Below, piece after piece: positions 8,814-17,412 of a stretch of 64,000 bases of DNA. Below the pieces are notes generated by a model. The model searched no databases, had not been told where the DNA came from, and worked only from the letters and a program-made list of their open reading frames with translations. Each line of letters begins with the position of its first letter. Position 1 is the first letter of the stretch. The position numbers were made by a program, and so were the translations under genes. Location of the stretch: positions 62,001 through 126,000 of the forward strand of contig NZ_QPEP01000009.1 in the NCBI RefSeq assembly GCF_003577475.1. The letters run 5' to 3'. This DNA comes from Salinibius halmophilus. GTDB lineage: Bacteria > Pseudomonadota > Gammaproteobacteria > Pseudomonadales > Natronospirillaceae.

Positions 8814-9593
8814 TTGTATATAGCATTTGTAAAAGACCAGCTGGTTCAGTCGCCAGTTGGCATTGTATTGCCAAGTGTACGATCGGTTAATATTCATAAA
8901 CAGCTGCCTTTATGGCCGGGTATTGAGATTAGTGCTGTAGAGGTGGATGCTTGCCCAGAAGGCTGCGAGCTTGTGCCACCTGTGGAGGCGAGATTCTTAG
9001 CCCCAGATGATTTGGCCATGTATGCCAGAGCTCGACAGTTATTGTACTGGCAAACACAAATGCGCTTTTGCGGCTTTTGTGGCACCGAAAACAACCTGCA
9101 AACCACGCCTAATGAGCAGTTTTTATTGTGCCCGCAATGCGATCAGCGACATTACCCGCGCTTGAACCCTTGTATCATTAGTATCTTGACCGATTACGAC
9201 AATCAGCGAGTGTTACTTGGGCAGGCGAAAAAGCATAAAAATGGCATGTATGCTTGTTTTGCTGGTTTTATCGAAGCAGGAGAGTCGGCCGAGCAAGCAC
9301 TAGTACGCGAGTTAAAAGAGGAAACGGGCGCGGATATCGGTCGTTGCCGGTACCTTGGTAGTCAAAGTTGGCCGTTCCCACAGCAACTGATGATGGCCTA
9401 TGCCGCCGAGTATCGCGATAGCGAAATAGTTGCTGATCCAGATGAAATGAACCATGTAAAATGGTTCGATATCCATGCATTGCCGGATAATATACCCGGC
9501 GAGCAAACCATAGCAGGGCGCATCATCCGCTTCGTGACCAGCCGGATGCGCGCGCAGCAATCGCTATACGATGATTATTTTTCTTTGTCTTGA
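8814..9593 (+). CDS. nudC: NADH pyrophosphatase / NAD-cap decapping hydrolase NudC
   Basis: Nudix hydrolase of 259 residues, family length. A four-Cys zinc ribbon (CGFCGTENN and CPQCDQRHYPR, residues about 83-118) precedes the Nudix box, which reads GFIEAGESAEQALVRELKEE followed by TGAD (about 145-168), and the SQSWPFPQ motif that marks the NudC subfamily. It hydrolyses NADH and removes NAD caps from RNA. The start is TTG at 8814, after an AAGGAA ribosome-binding site and 13 bases behind the acetyltransferase stop, so it is probably co-transcribed. Its last 19 bases overlap a convergent small ORF at 9575-9697. Confidence 0.94.
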   Translation: MYIAFVKDQLVQSPVGIVLPSVRSVNIHKQLPLWPGIEISAVEVDACPEGCELVPPVEARFLAPDDLAMYARARQLLYWQTQMRFCGFCGTENNLQTTPNEQFLLCPQCDQRHYPRLNPCIISILTDYDNQRVLLGQAKKHKNGMYACFAGFIEAGESAEQALVRELKEETGADIGRCRYLGSQSWPFPQQLMMAYAAEYRDSEIVADPDEMNHVKWFDIHALPDNIPGEQTIAGRIIRFVTSRMRAQQSLYDDYFSLS

Positions 9594-9697
9594 TGCATTT
9601 TGATATCGCGCCGAATGGCGTAAACAAAGCCACCAAAGAATAAACAGGTTGCCGCCACAACGGCTAAGCCAGCGATAACAACAGTGTCTAAATACAT
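9575..9697 (-). CDS. Small single-pass membrane protein, 40 residues, unknown
   Basis: A 40-codon ORF begins with ATG at 9697 and ends with TAA at 9575. The protein has an acidic start (MYLDTVV), one hydrophobic helix (IAGLAVVAATCLFFGGFVYA, residues 8-27) and a charged tail (IRRDIKMHQDKEK), consistent with N-out, C-in orientation by the positive-inside rule. A GGAGCTG sequence precedes the ATG by a suitable distance. It lies downstream of fnr but after a strong terminator and has its own 100-base upstream region with two inverted repeats. Small membrane proteins of this shape are often subunits of respiratory complexes; nothing proves that here. Its 3' end overlaps nudC by 19 bases. Confidence 0.55.
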   Translation of the reverse strand: MYLDTVVIAGLAVVAATCLFFGGFVYAIRRDIKMHQDKEK

Positions 9698-9711
9698 AAT
9701 TCAGCTCCAGT

Positions 9712-9746
9712 GATAAGTAGCAATGAGTTAAGCATAGCTACTTATC
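9712..9746. promoter_or_regulatory. 10-bp perfect inverted repeat upstream of the small membrane ORF
   Basis: GATAAGTAGC (9712-9721) and GCTACTTATC (9737-9746) are perfect complements separated by 15 bases. They lie 14 bases upstream of the ATG at 9697. Just beyond is a second inverted repeat, GCGCCAA-TTGAC-TTGGCGC (9753-9769 region). They could be an operator for a dimeric regulator or an RNA hairpin in the leader of the small ORF. Confidence 0.45.
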
Positions 9747-9797
9747 GCAAGCGCCAATTGACTTGGCGCAATGGAGTGGTTGAATCAGTCCAATAGA

Positions 9798-9833
9798 CAA
9801 AAAAAGCCCAAGCAAGGCTTGGGCTAGTTTTTA
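9798..9833 (-). terminator. Rho-independent terminator after fnr
   Basis: AGCCCAAGC-AAG-GCTTGGGCT: a perfect 9-bp stem with a 3-base loop at 9805-9825. Reading in the minus direction it is followed by a seven-T tract, so it ends the fnr transcript; the T-rich flank on the other side (AGTTTTT) may also let it act in the plus direction. Confidence 0.9.
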
Positions 9834-9850
9834 TGTCGGCAGGTTGTGCT

Positions 9851-10597
9851 TTACTTGCACGCGCAAATTAGCATTTCGGTGCGCTCACCAGCCGTTAGTG
9901 CGGCGGCTTTGGTCAAACCATCCATATCAGTGATATTGATTTCTTTGGCGTTACCAAGCAAATCGATTAACCCCTGCTTTTGGAAGCGGGTAAACACGCG
10001 TGAAACCGTTTCAACAGCTAAGCCTAGATAGTTCGCCATATCGGCGCGAGACATGGTTAAGCGGAAAGTTGTGCCTGAAAAACCACGGCGCGCAAAACGC
10101 TGAGAAAGCGATAATAAAAATGATGATAAGCGCTCTTCGGCTGTTTTCTTCGAAAGCAATAACATCATGCGCTCATCCGCGCGCAGCTCTTTGCCCATCA
10201 TCCGCATTAACTGACGGCGAAGTTCAGGTAAGTCGCCCGACAGTTCATCTAAGCGATCAATCGGGATTTCGCAAACGTTAGTGGTTTCTAACGCTTTTGC
10301 TGATGCCGGGTACTCATCTAAGTCGTAGGCGTTTAAACCAATGATTTCACTGGCTAGGTGAAAGCCGGTGATTTGCTCTTCACCATCGCTCGTGAGCGTA
10401 TACGTTTTAAGCGTGCCGGTGCGAACAGCGTAGACCGCTGAGAACTTATCGCCCTGGTGAAAAAGGTGCTCACCTTTACGAATTGGACGACCGCGACGAA
10501 TGATATTGTCGAGCTTGTCAATTTCGTTGTCATCCAATGACAGCGGTAAGCATAGTGGGTGCAAGCTACAGGTCTTGCAAGCTGTGGTTAAGCCCAT
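9851..10597 (-). CDS. fnr: FNR/ANR-type oxygen-sensing transcriptional regulator
   Basis: CRP-family regulator of 248 residues. The cysteines that bind the oxygen-labile [4Fe-4S] cluster are present at positions 7, 10 and 16 ([10 protein letters not shown]) with the fourth at 109 (TTNVCEI). The C-terminal helix-turn-helix has [15 protein letters not shown], whose E..SR residues read TTGAT half-sites in FNR. The start at 10597 follows a GGAGG sequence; a longer reading frame would add 29 unrelated residues that overlap ttcA. It lies at the end of the cbb3 gene block, which FNR/ANR proteins normally activate under low oxygen. The protein has an unusual cysteine-containing tail, ICACK. Confidence 0.93.
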   Translation of the reverse strand: MGLTTACKTCSLHPLCLPLSLDDNEIDKLDNIIRRGRPIRKGEHLFHQGDKFSAVYAVRTGTLKTYTLTSDGEEQITGFHLASEIIGLNAYDLDEYPASAKALETTNVCEIPIDRLDELSGDLPELRRQLMRMMGKELRADERMMLLLSKKTAEERLSSFLLSLSQRFARRGFSGTTFRLTMSRADMANYLGLAVETVSRVFTRFQKQGLIDLLGNAKEINITDMDGLTKAAALTAGERTEMLICACK

Positions 10598-10622
10598 AAT
10601 TTTTCCTCCATCAGAGCCATAC

Positions 10623-11537
10623 TCAGGCCTCCTGCCACAAAGGCTCAGCGCTAGACTCCGATTCTCCTTCCGGTACCCAGGCATTCACTTTTGTATGTGC
10701 CATGGGGTGGTAACTTGAATCGTGTGACTGATTTACCATTGGGATCGCATTCGCTCGCAGATCGGCGAAGTTAAATAGTTCGCTATCGGCAAGCTGCGAT
10801 GGTGCAACATTTTGTAATGCGCGGAAGATGGTTTCAATCCGCCCCGGGTGTTGCTTATCCCATTCGCCAAGCATTTGTTTGATCGCTTGACGTTGTAGGT
10901 TCTCTTGGCTGCCACACAGGTTACATGGAATGATCGGGAACTCGAGATGCTTCGCAAAAGCGGCAATGTCCGACTCTTTCACATAAGAGAGTGGGCGAAT
11001 AACGACGTTGCTCTGGCTATCAGCTAAGAGCTTGGGTGGCATAGCTTTAAGCTTGCCGCCGTAGAACATGTTGAGAAACAGCGTTTCAATGATGTCATCG
11101 CGGTGATGGCCTAGTGCAACCTTGTTAGCACCTATTTCATCGGCAAACGCATAAATAGTTGAACGGCGCAGGCGCGAACAGATACCACAGGTCGTTTTAC
11201 CTTCTGGTACGGTTTCTGTTACCAGTGAATAGGTATCACGCTCTAAAATGTAATAGGGTACATTTTGCGATTTTAGGTAGGTCGGTAAAACGTCTTCAGG
11301 AAAGCCAGGCTGTTTTTGGTCTAGGTTAACCGCCACCAGCTCAAAAGACACCGGCGCGCTGCGCTGCAAACTTTGCAACACATGCAGCATGGTGTAAGAG
11401 TCTTTGCCCCCCGACAAACAAACCATGATTTTGTCGCCGTCTTCAATCATGTTGTAGTCAGCGATGGCTTGCCCTGTTAAGCGACGAAGGCGCTTTTGCA
11501 GCTTATTAAACTCAGTTTTACTTTTGACGGTCGACAC
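10623..11537 (-). CDS. ttcA: tRNA cytidine(32) 2-thiolation enzyme TtcA
   Basis: ATP- and Fe-S-dependent enzyme that makes 2-thiocytidine at position 32 of tRNA. The 304-residue protein has the PP-loop SGGKDS (about residue 40) and the CxxC pair CGIC (about residue 118) plus a further Cys pair in CNLCG (about 205) that hold the cluster. Length and order match the family. Its C-terminal tail extends to 10623, just upstream of fnr (start 10597), so both may share a transcript. TtcA next to fnr is a common gammaproteobacterial arrangement. Confidence 0.94.
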   Translation of the reverse strand: MSTVKSKTEFNKLQKRLRRLTGQAIADYNMIEDGDKIMVCLSGGKDSYTMLHVLQSLQRSAPVSFELVAVNLDQKQPGFPEDVLPTYLKSQNVPYYILERDTYSLVTETVPEGKTTCGICSRLRRSTIYAFADEIGANKVALGHHRDDIIETLFLNMFYGGKLKAMPPKLLADSQSNVVIRPLSYVKESDIAAFAKHLEFPIIPCNLCGSQENLQRQAIKQMLGEWDKQHPGRIETIFRALQNVAPSQLADSELFNFADLRANAIPMVNQSHDSSYHPMAHTKVNAWVPEGESESSAEPLWQEA

Positions 11538-11639
11538 GCCTACCTCAATTATTTACGCTTTAGGTGCATACCAATGAACCTAAATCAATTTCTCTACGTA
11601 TTATTCTAATCCATTTTTCAATGAACTAAAAATGACACT

Positions 11640-12179
11640 TTAAGATTCTGCGTAAGCAACCAAAGAAAATGTGCTAATTCCGGCGCTAGTGAGCTTACTG
11701 CTGCCGCCTAAATCGGGCAAGTCAACGAGTGCTGCCACTTCAGCAACCTTAGCGCCAAGCGATGTAATGAGTGTGGTGGCAGCCATTACTGTGCCGCCTG
11801 TCGCCAAAAGGTCGTCAAATAGTAATATATTATCGCCAGCTTTCAGAGAAGCTTTCTGCATTTCTACCGTTCGGCTGCCGTATTCCATACTGTAACTAGC
11901 TTGTTCGCACTCACCTGGAAGTTTGCCCGCTTTGCGAACCATGATGAGTGGCTTCTTTAACTCCCATGCGAGAATGCTGCCCACGATGAAACCGCGGGCA
12001 TCAATGGCAACCACCGCATCTAGATCCCAGTCGATATAACGCTCTAGGTAGCGGTCAATGCAGATGCGAAGTGCTTTAGGGTTGGCAAAAAGTGGGCTGA
12101 GGTCACGAAATACGACGCCTGGCTCTGGGAAGTCAGGAATAGCGTGAATATATTGTTCAATTTCAAATTGCGAAGACAT
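11640..12179 (-). CDS. apt: Adenine phosphoribosyltransferase
   Basis: Purine-salvage enzyme of 179 residues converting adenine and PRPP to AMP. The PRPP loop is LLFDDLLATGGT (about 118-129), and the substrate region FPEPGVVFRDLSPLF sits near the N-terminus. The start at 12179 is chosen because it overlaps the upstream gene stop in a TAATG; the longer frame would add 13 residues that overlap the TauE gene. Unlike most family members the C-terminus is short and ends YAES. Confidence 0.94.
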   Translation of the reverse strand: MSSQFEIEQYIHAIPDFPEPGVVFRDLSPLFANPKALRICIDRYLERYIDWDLDAVVAIDARGFIVGSILAWELKKPLIMVRKAGKLPGECEQASYSMEYGSRTVEMQKASLKAGDNILLFDDLLATGGTVMAATTLITSLGAKVAEVAALVDLPDLGGSSKLTSAGISTFSLVAYAES

Positions 12180-12835
12180 TAGCTTACCACTAGGTTGATC
12201 TGTTGAATGACCGGCCAAAGCGTATACACACCAAGCGCTGCCACACTGGCTGCAGCGATTCGTCGATAGCCTTTAGATTGCAGCAGTTTTATCACATGAC
12301 CGCCTGCTAGGGTAGTCGCAAGCATGGCAGGAATGGTGCCAAAACCGAAAGAAAACATGACAGCCATGCTACCAATTGGGGTGGCTTGACTAACCGCTAA
12401 GGCCAGCATGGAATACACTAGCCCGCACGGCAATAAGCCCCAAAAAGCACCAGCTATAAGTGCTTGTGAGCCAGACCTTGGTACCGAAAAGCGGCTGGCG
12501 TAGGGACGCAGTCGATTAAAAACGGCTTTACCACCTAAGCGCTCCAGCCATAGTAGGCCTGCTTTCCATTCTAATAAGTAGGCCGCCATGAGCAGCATTA
12601 ATACGCCAGCAAAGCCGCGCAACCAGAGTAGGTCTTGAATCGCGAATAGGCTGCCAATCAGGCCAATAATTAGGCCCAGAACACTATAGGTAAATACTCG
12701 GCCAACTTGATAGTTGATCGCTAAGATCGGTCTGCCATTTAACCCAAGGGTTGCAGCCAAGCCACCACACATGCCTAGGCAATGTGCGGCGCCAGACAGA
12801 CCAGATATAAACGCAGCAAATACAGCGGCAGACAT
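12179..12835 (-). CDS. TauE/SafE-like (UreH/DsbD-type) membrane protein of the cbb3 cluster
   Basis: Polytopic membrane protein of 218 residues with about six helices. It has the Cys-containing motif GAAHCLGMCGG in the first helix (residues 16-26), typical of the sulfite-exporter-TauE/UreH-like family that regularly follows ccoS in Gammaproteobacteria. A part in metal (copper) handling for the cbb3 oxidase is a common guess from context and from the Cys pair, but is not established. It is coupled to apt by a one-base overlap and follows ccoS by two bases. Confidence 0.82.
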   Translation of the reverse strand: MSAAVFAAFISGLSGAAHCLGMCGGLAATLGLNGRPILAINYQVGRVFTYSVLGLIIGLIGSLFAIQDLLWLRGFAGVLMLLMAAYLLEWKAGLLWLERLGGKAVFNRLRPYASRFSVPRSGSQALIAGAFWGLLPCGLVYSMLALAVSQATPIGSMAVMFSFGFGTIPAMLATTLAGGHVIKLLQSKGYRRIAAASVAALGVYTLWPVIQQINLVVS

Positions 12836-12837
12836 GG

Positions 12838-13038
12838 TTACTGCTCGTCTTTCGGTGGTGTGTCTTTGTTTTGTTTTGCTTCCGGTGGAATCAGGTCTTC
12901 ATCGTCGTCATACAAAATCATATGGCTCGGTGAATCCAGGTCATCATACTGGCCTGATTTGATCGCCCAAATGAGGCCAGCAATCGCTACTGATAAAAAA
13001 ATCAGACTAATGGGAATCAATAAAAGAATAATGGTCAT
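12838..13038 (-). CDS. ccoS: cbb3 oxidase assembly protein CcoS
   Basis: Small membrane protein of 66 residues: one N-terminal helix (IILLLIPISLIFLSVAIAG), then the family signature WAIKSGQYDDLDSPSHMILYD in its cytoplasmic part and an acidic, Pro/Lys-rich tail. CcoS is needed for insertion of heme and copper into CcoN. Its ATG overlaps the ccoI stop by four bases, giving tight coupling. Confidence 0.95.
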   Translation of the reverse strand: MTIILLLIPISLIFLSVAIAGLIWAIKSGQYDDLDSPSHMILYDDDEDLIPPEAKQNKDTPPKDEQ

Positions 13039-15401
13039 GCTTTTCTCCGCATGCGCATAGCGTTACTTACCACCACTACTGAGCTTAGCGACATGCCAAT
13101 GGCAGCAAGCCATGGTGGCACTAAGCCTGCCACGGCTGCCGGCAATGCCAGTAGGTTATAAACCAAAGAAATAGTTAGGTTTTGTTTTATCGTGCGCTTG
13201 CAGCGTTTGGCTGTGGTGAGCAGTTCGGGTAACTGGTTAAGATTAGCTTGCAACAAAACCACATCGGATTGCTGTTTGGCCAGATCGACGGCATTACTCA
13301 TGGCGACTGAAACATGAGCGCTGGCGAGCACTGGTGCGTCGTTAAGACCATCGCCTACCATCATCACTGCTTGTGCTTGGCTTAACTCGCGCAGTTTGGC
13401 AATTTTATCCTGAGGCGTTAAGTCACCATAAAATTGGGTAATACCCAATTCATTGGCGATTTTTGCCACGCGCTTACTCTGGTCACCACTTAGAATAAAG
13501 CAGCGGTCGCTCCCTAATGTTGCCACGGCTTGTTTGGCTTCTGGGCGTAAGTTGTCATCAAAGGCAAACCAAGCAAGCGGGTTGCCTGCTAGCGTTAGCA
13601 AGTGCCAAGAAGCACTATCATCAGGTGAGTCAATTGATAGACCAGCCAAAGCTGGCTTGCCAAAAGTGATGGGCTCGCCTTGCCAATAAGCAGTTAGGCC
13701 TAAACCGGCTTTTAGTTCGATGTCTTCACAGTGTTGGTTTGGGTTGCCTTTATCGGCTAGTGCTTCGGCAATCGGGTGGGATTGGCCACGCTCAATCGCT
13801 GCTGCCATGTTTGTGAGTGTTTGCTCGTTGTACGCTGGGTCGATGATGCTAATGTCGGTTAACGACAACTGCCCATCAGTTAGCGTGCCTGTTTTGTCAA
13901 AGGCAATACATGACACTGACTCAAGCGCCTCGAGCGTGGTGCCCTTGGTAAGCAGGATAGCCTTGCGTCGTAGTCGTGTGGTGGCTGCGGTCAGTGCTGT
14001 GGGTGTGGCGAGGCCTAACGCACAAGGGCAGGTAACCACTAGTACAGACAGCGCCACCCAGAACGCATGGCTAGGGTCAATGAAATACCATGCTACGGCG
14101 GTAATAGAGCAAACAACTAGTACCACTACCACAAAGTAAGAAGCGACTTTATCAGCCACTTGCGCGATATGTGGCCGGTTGCTGCTCGCTTGATCTACCA
14201 GTCGATGGAGCAGGGATAACTGCGTATCGGCACCTGTGTGCTCAACCTCAATGAGTAAGTGTTGAGCACGGTTAATGGTGCCTGCGGCAACTTTGCTGCC
14301 CGGCTCAACAGCCACTGGAATTGATTCACCGGTAAAGGAAGCTTGGTCAACCTCACTACTGCCTTCAATAATGCGGCCATCTACTGGAATGGTTTGCCCT
14401 GCAGGGATGCTAATCAAGTCACCTTGGCGAAGTTGCTTCACTAGCACCTCTTCGCGGTTGTCGCCCTGAATACGAACAATGGCTTCTGGTAAGCTAGGGT
14501 CTAACACATTGCCTGATTCGCCAAACGCCAACCGAGCCCTGAATTCTAAGTAGCGGCCAATGAGCAAGAAGCAGGTAAACATAGCAACGGATTCATAGTA
14601 GGTCTCGCCCGAGCCTTTGAACGTTGCCCATATCGAAGCACCAAACGCTAAGCCGATTGCCAAGGATACGGGGACATCCATACCTAATTTACGTGTGCGA
14701 ATACCACGCCAAGCATTAGTGAAAAAAGGCCCGGCACTTATAATGATCACAGGGATCGTTAGCACCAAGCTCGCCCAGTTAACAAAGGATTTATCGGCGC
14801 CTGCAATGCCACCACTGTAAAGTACCACGGCATTCATCATTACCTGCATCATGCCTATGGCCGAAACACCTAAGCGTATGAGGTATTGGCGGTGCGTGCG
14901 CTCTAGTTGTGCCTGTGCCTCGCTGTGGCGATAGGGTCTAGCGGTGTAACCGAGTTCGAAGACGGCTCGTAACAGTTGCGAAAGAGGCTGTTCGCTACGC
15001 CAAGTAAGCTGCATGCGTTGAGTGCTTAAGTTGACCTGTACATCCATAACGCCATCAAACTGCTGCAGGCGCTTCTCGATTAGCCAAACGCAGGCAGCAC
15101 AGCTAATACCGTCGACTAAAAACGTCGCGTGGCGCTGTTGCTCACCGATGTCGACAAAGTCACTTTGAATTTCGTCTTGGTCATAGCGTGCTATGGCGCT
15201 AATTTGCTTGGCGGTTAGTGTGGTTGCACGCGGTGAGAACTTATCGCGAAAACGGTAGTAGTTGCTTAAGTCACTGCTGTCGCCAATTAAGCTTGCGGCT
15301 GCTTGGCAGCCGGGGCAGCAGGCGTCCTGCACTTTTTGGTCAAGCGTAACTGGGAAGCGGCCAGCTTCTGCTGGCTCGCCGCAGTGAACGCACTGACTCA
15401 T
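13035..15401 (-). CDS. ccoI: Copper-translocating P-type ATPase CcoI (FixI)
   Basis: P1B ATPase of 788 residues that exports Cu(I) to the periplasm for assembly of the CcoN copper centre. Domains in order: an N-terminal Cys-rich zone (CVHCGEP, CCPGCQAA), a heavy-metal domain with GISCAACVW (about 94-102), eight helices, the TGES actuator motif (FTGES), the metal-site CPC in VVTCPCALG, the phosphorylation site AFDKTGTLTDG and the hinge MVGDGLNDAPVL. The N-terminal metal-binding extension is typical of CcoI rather than CopA. It overlaps both ccoH and ccoS by four bases. Confidence 0.95.
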   Translation of the reverse strand: MSQCVHCGEPAEAGRFPVTLDQKVQDACCPGCQAAASLIGDSSDLSNYYRFRDKFSPRATTLTAKQISAIARYDQDEIQSDFVDIGEQQRHATFLVDGISCAACVWLIEKRLQQFDGVMDVQVNLSTQRMQLTWRSEQPLSQLLRAVFELGYTARPYRHSEAQAQLERTHRQYLIRLGVSAIGMMQVMMNAVVLYSGGIAGADKSFVNWASLVLTIPVIIISAGPFFTNAWRGIRTRKLGMDVPVSLAIGLAFGASIWATFKGSGETYYESVAMFTCFLLIGRYLEFRARLAFGESGNVLDPSLPEAIVRIQGDNREEVLVKQLRQGDLISIPAGQTIPVDGRIIEGSSEVDQASFTGESIPVAVEPGSKVAAGTINRAQHLLIEVEHTGADTQLSLLHRLVDQASSNRPHIAQVADKVASYFVVVVLVVCSITAVAWYFIDPSHAFWVALSVLVVTCPCALGLATPTALTAATTRLRRKAILLTKGTTLEALESVSCIAFDKTGTLTDGQLSLTDISIIDPAYNEQTLTNMAAAIERGQSHPIAEALADKGNPNQHCEDIELKAGLGLTAYWQGEPITFGKPALAGLSIDSPDDSASWHLLTLAGNPLAWFAFDDNLRPEAKQAVATLGSDRCFILSGDQSKRVAKIANELGITQFYGDLTPQDKIAKLRELSQAQAVMMVGDGLNDAPVLASAHVSVAMSNAVDLAKQQSDVVLLQANLNQLPELLTTAKRCKRTIKQNLTISLVYNLLALPAAVAGLVPPWLAAIGMSLSSVVVVSNAMRMRRKA

Positions 15402-15913
15402 TGCCAGATAGCTGGCGTCAGGTTAACCGGAATGCTTGACGGCCATCGTTCTAAGTTGCCATGAACACGCCACATCTGCTCTGCTTCAAATGGTTGTAGC
15501 TGTAGGATGCGGCTGCCTTCAAATGCTGTGATTTCGGTATTGGCCAGGTAGCGGTTGCCTTCTTGCAAGGTAAAGTCGATGCGCTGGTCAAAATCAGATT
15601 TAGTCGGGTGAATCACATACAGCTTTAACTCTTTTGGCAGGCTGTTGATTTCACCATTGACTTGCACCAGTAGGTTGTCGCCTTGTTGAAGCATTAGAGC
15701 ACTCAAGCCCATTTGTCTTGCCGCGTAGTCTTCGTCTTGGCGCATCTCATAAGAACGCCCGTCTTTGTAATAGTTGTCTACTACAACGCCATCCCAAGAC
15801 ACAATCGACGCTATAAGGAAGGTTGTGCCCGCGACAACGGACGCCATAACCGGTATTAACACCATCCACATGTATGGGCTTTTGTAGCCCGGGGTTGGCT
15901 TGTTTTCTGTCAT
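15398..15913 (-). CDS. ccoH: FixH/CcoH family cbb3 assembly protein
   Basis: Membrane-anchored periplasmic protein of 171 residues. One N-terminal helix (MWMVLIPVMASVVAGTTFLI, residues 16-35) is followed by the conserved YYKDGRSYEMRQDEDYAARQ region (about 48-67) and a beta-rich domain. CcoH associates with the cbb3 complex during assembly. It lies between ccoG and ccoI with a one-base and a four-base overlap. Confidence 0.92.
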   Translation of the reverse strand: MTENKPTPGYKSPYMWMVLIPVMASVVAGTTFLIASIVSWDGVVVDNYYKDGRSYEMRQDEDYAARQMGLSALMLQQGDNLLVQVNGEINSLPKELKLYVIHPTKSDFDQRIDFTLQEGNRYLANTEITAFEGSRILQLQPFEAEQMWRVHGNLERWPSSIPVNLTPAIWQ

Positions 15914-17310
15914 TACAAATTACTCCGGCCAATAAATCGGCTCTCTTGTTTCACCGATGTATCAGGGTCATCGGCGAGTGACATAATAAAATCGACGTCA
16001 TGTACAGGTAGCGTGATGTCATCACCCTCTGCTACCAAGCGCACTGGCAGTGTTTGGTTGGCGCTGCCATCAAGCGTTAGCGTTGTTGGCCCAATAAACG
16101 AAATCTCTATATCTGATTCTATTAGCAAGTTTACCGTTTGTGGGCGCTCAGTCATATTAAGCAATTGCAAGGTGTACACATTCTCAATACGGCCATCCGA
16201 TAGTACGCGGCTTAACTGGTCGCGTTCACGCATGACATCAATATCTAATGGTACGCGCAAGCTTATCCAGGCGGCTAGTATGCCGATCATCAGCACCATT
16301 AAGGCACCATAGCCAAATAAACGTGGACGCAGGATTTTAGTTGGTTTGCCATTGAGGGCGTTTTCTGTGGTGTAACGAATCAAGCCTGGCTCATAGCCCA
16401 TTTTGTTCATTACATCGTCGCACGCATCAATACAGGCCGCGCAGGTGATGCACTCGTACTGCAAGCCATTGCGGATATCGATCCCTGTTGGGCAAACCTG
16501 CACACATATTTGGCAATCGATACAATCGCCCTTATCGCTTACTTCTACGCCACGCTTGCGCGAACCTCTTGGTTCGCCACGGTTTTTGTCATAAGACACC
16601 ACAAGTGTGTCGGCGTCGAACATCACTGACTGGAAGCGTGCATAAGGGCACATATAAATGCACACCTGTTCGCGCATCCAGCCAGCGTTGATATAGGTTG
16701 CAGCTGTGAAGAAAAATAACCAAAACGCCGCCCAGCCAGATATTTGCAGCGTAAACAAGTTCGGGATTAGTTCACGAATGGGCGCAAAATAACCAACGAA
16801 AGTAATGGCCGTTGCCAAGGCCACGATTAGCCATAAAACGTGTTTGGCGGTGCGCTGTGCTAGTAGTTTTTGCGTTAATTTTTGCTTGTCTTGGCGAATG
16901 CGAACATTGCGCGGGCCTTCCGTTTTCTCTTCGATGAACATGTAGATCCATGTCCAAACACTTTGCGGGCAGGCATAACCACACCACACCCGGCCTGCGA
17001 ATACAGTGATAAAGAACAAACCAAATGCGCAAATAATTAGGGCAAAAGTTAATAGCGTGAAGTCTTGTGGCCACAAAGTTAAGCCAAAAATATGAAACTC
17101 GCGGCTAGGTAGGTCAAACCAAACGGCTTGCCGCCCATTCCACTGTAGCCAAACGACGCCAAAATAAAGGGCGAATAAGAAAGCGCCACCATAAAGGCGA
17201 AGGGCTCGGTATAAGCCTTTTACTCGGCGTACGTAAATCTTTTCTCGGCTGGCATATAAGTCAGTCGATTGCGGGTCGACTTGTACCGCGGCAATGCGAT
17301 CGTCAGACAT
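15913..17310 (-). CDS. ccoG: cbb3 oxidase accessory protein CcoG (Fe-S cupric reductase)
   Basis: Membrane Fe-S protein of 465 residues with five or so helices. Cluster ligands are seen in CGYACPQSVWTW (about 107-118) and in the bacterial ferredoxin part CIDCQICVQVCPTGIDIR and CITCAACIDACDDVMNKMG (about 262-310), with CcoG-typical GLIRYTTENALNGKP after it. An Ig-like periplasmic domain forms the C-terminus. CcoG proteins reduce Cu(II) to Cu(I) so that CcoI can use it. It is the first gene of the ccoGHIS-tauE-apt run and is separated from ccoP by 102 bases with two hairpins. Confidence 0.95.
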   Translation of the reverse strand: MSDDRIAAVQVDPQSTDLYASREKIYVRRVKGLYRALRLYGGAFLFALYFGVVWLQWNGRQAVWFDLPSREFHIFGLTLWPQDFTLLTFALIICAFGLFFITVFAGRVWCGYACPQSVWTWIYMFIEEKTEGPRNVRIRQDKQKLTQKLLAQRTAKHVLWLIVALATAITFVGYFAPIRELIPNLFTLQISGWAAFWLFFFTAATYINAGWMREQVCIYMCPYARFQSVMFDADTLVVSYDKNRGEPRGSRKRGVEVSDKGDCIDCQICVQVCPTGIDIRNGLQYECITCAACIDACDDVMNKMGYEPGLIRYTTENALNGKPTKILRPRLFGYGALMVLMIGILAAWISLRVPLDIDVMRERDQLSRVLSDGRIENVYTLQLLNMTERPQTVNLLIESDIEISFIGPTTLTLDGSANQTLPVRLVAEGDDITLPVHDVDFIMSLADDPDTSVKQESRFIGRSNL

Positions 17311-17342
17311 GAATCACCTCATGTGCTGATAAATAGAAGGGA

Positions 17343-17404
17343 GGTTGGGGTGGGCCCCAACCCTATACTCGTTACCTAAATAATGGGCACTTTAGCAAGT
17401 GCCC
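17343..17404 (-). other. Two tandem hairpins between ccoP and ccoG
   Basis: GGTTGGGG-TGGG-CCCCAACC (17343-17362, 8-bp stem) and GGGCAC-TTTAGCAA-GTGCCC (17385-17404, 6-bp stem) fill the gap between the structural ccoNOQP and assembly ccoGHIS genes. In the transcribed direction neither is followed by a convincing U run, so they look like mRNA-processing, stability or leaky termination elements that separate expression of the two halves. Confidence 0.6.
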
Positions 17405-17412
17405 GCAAGTTA

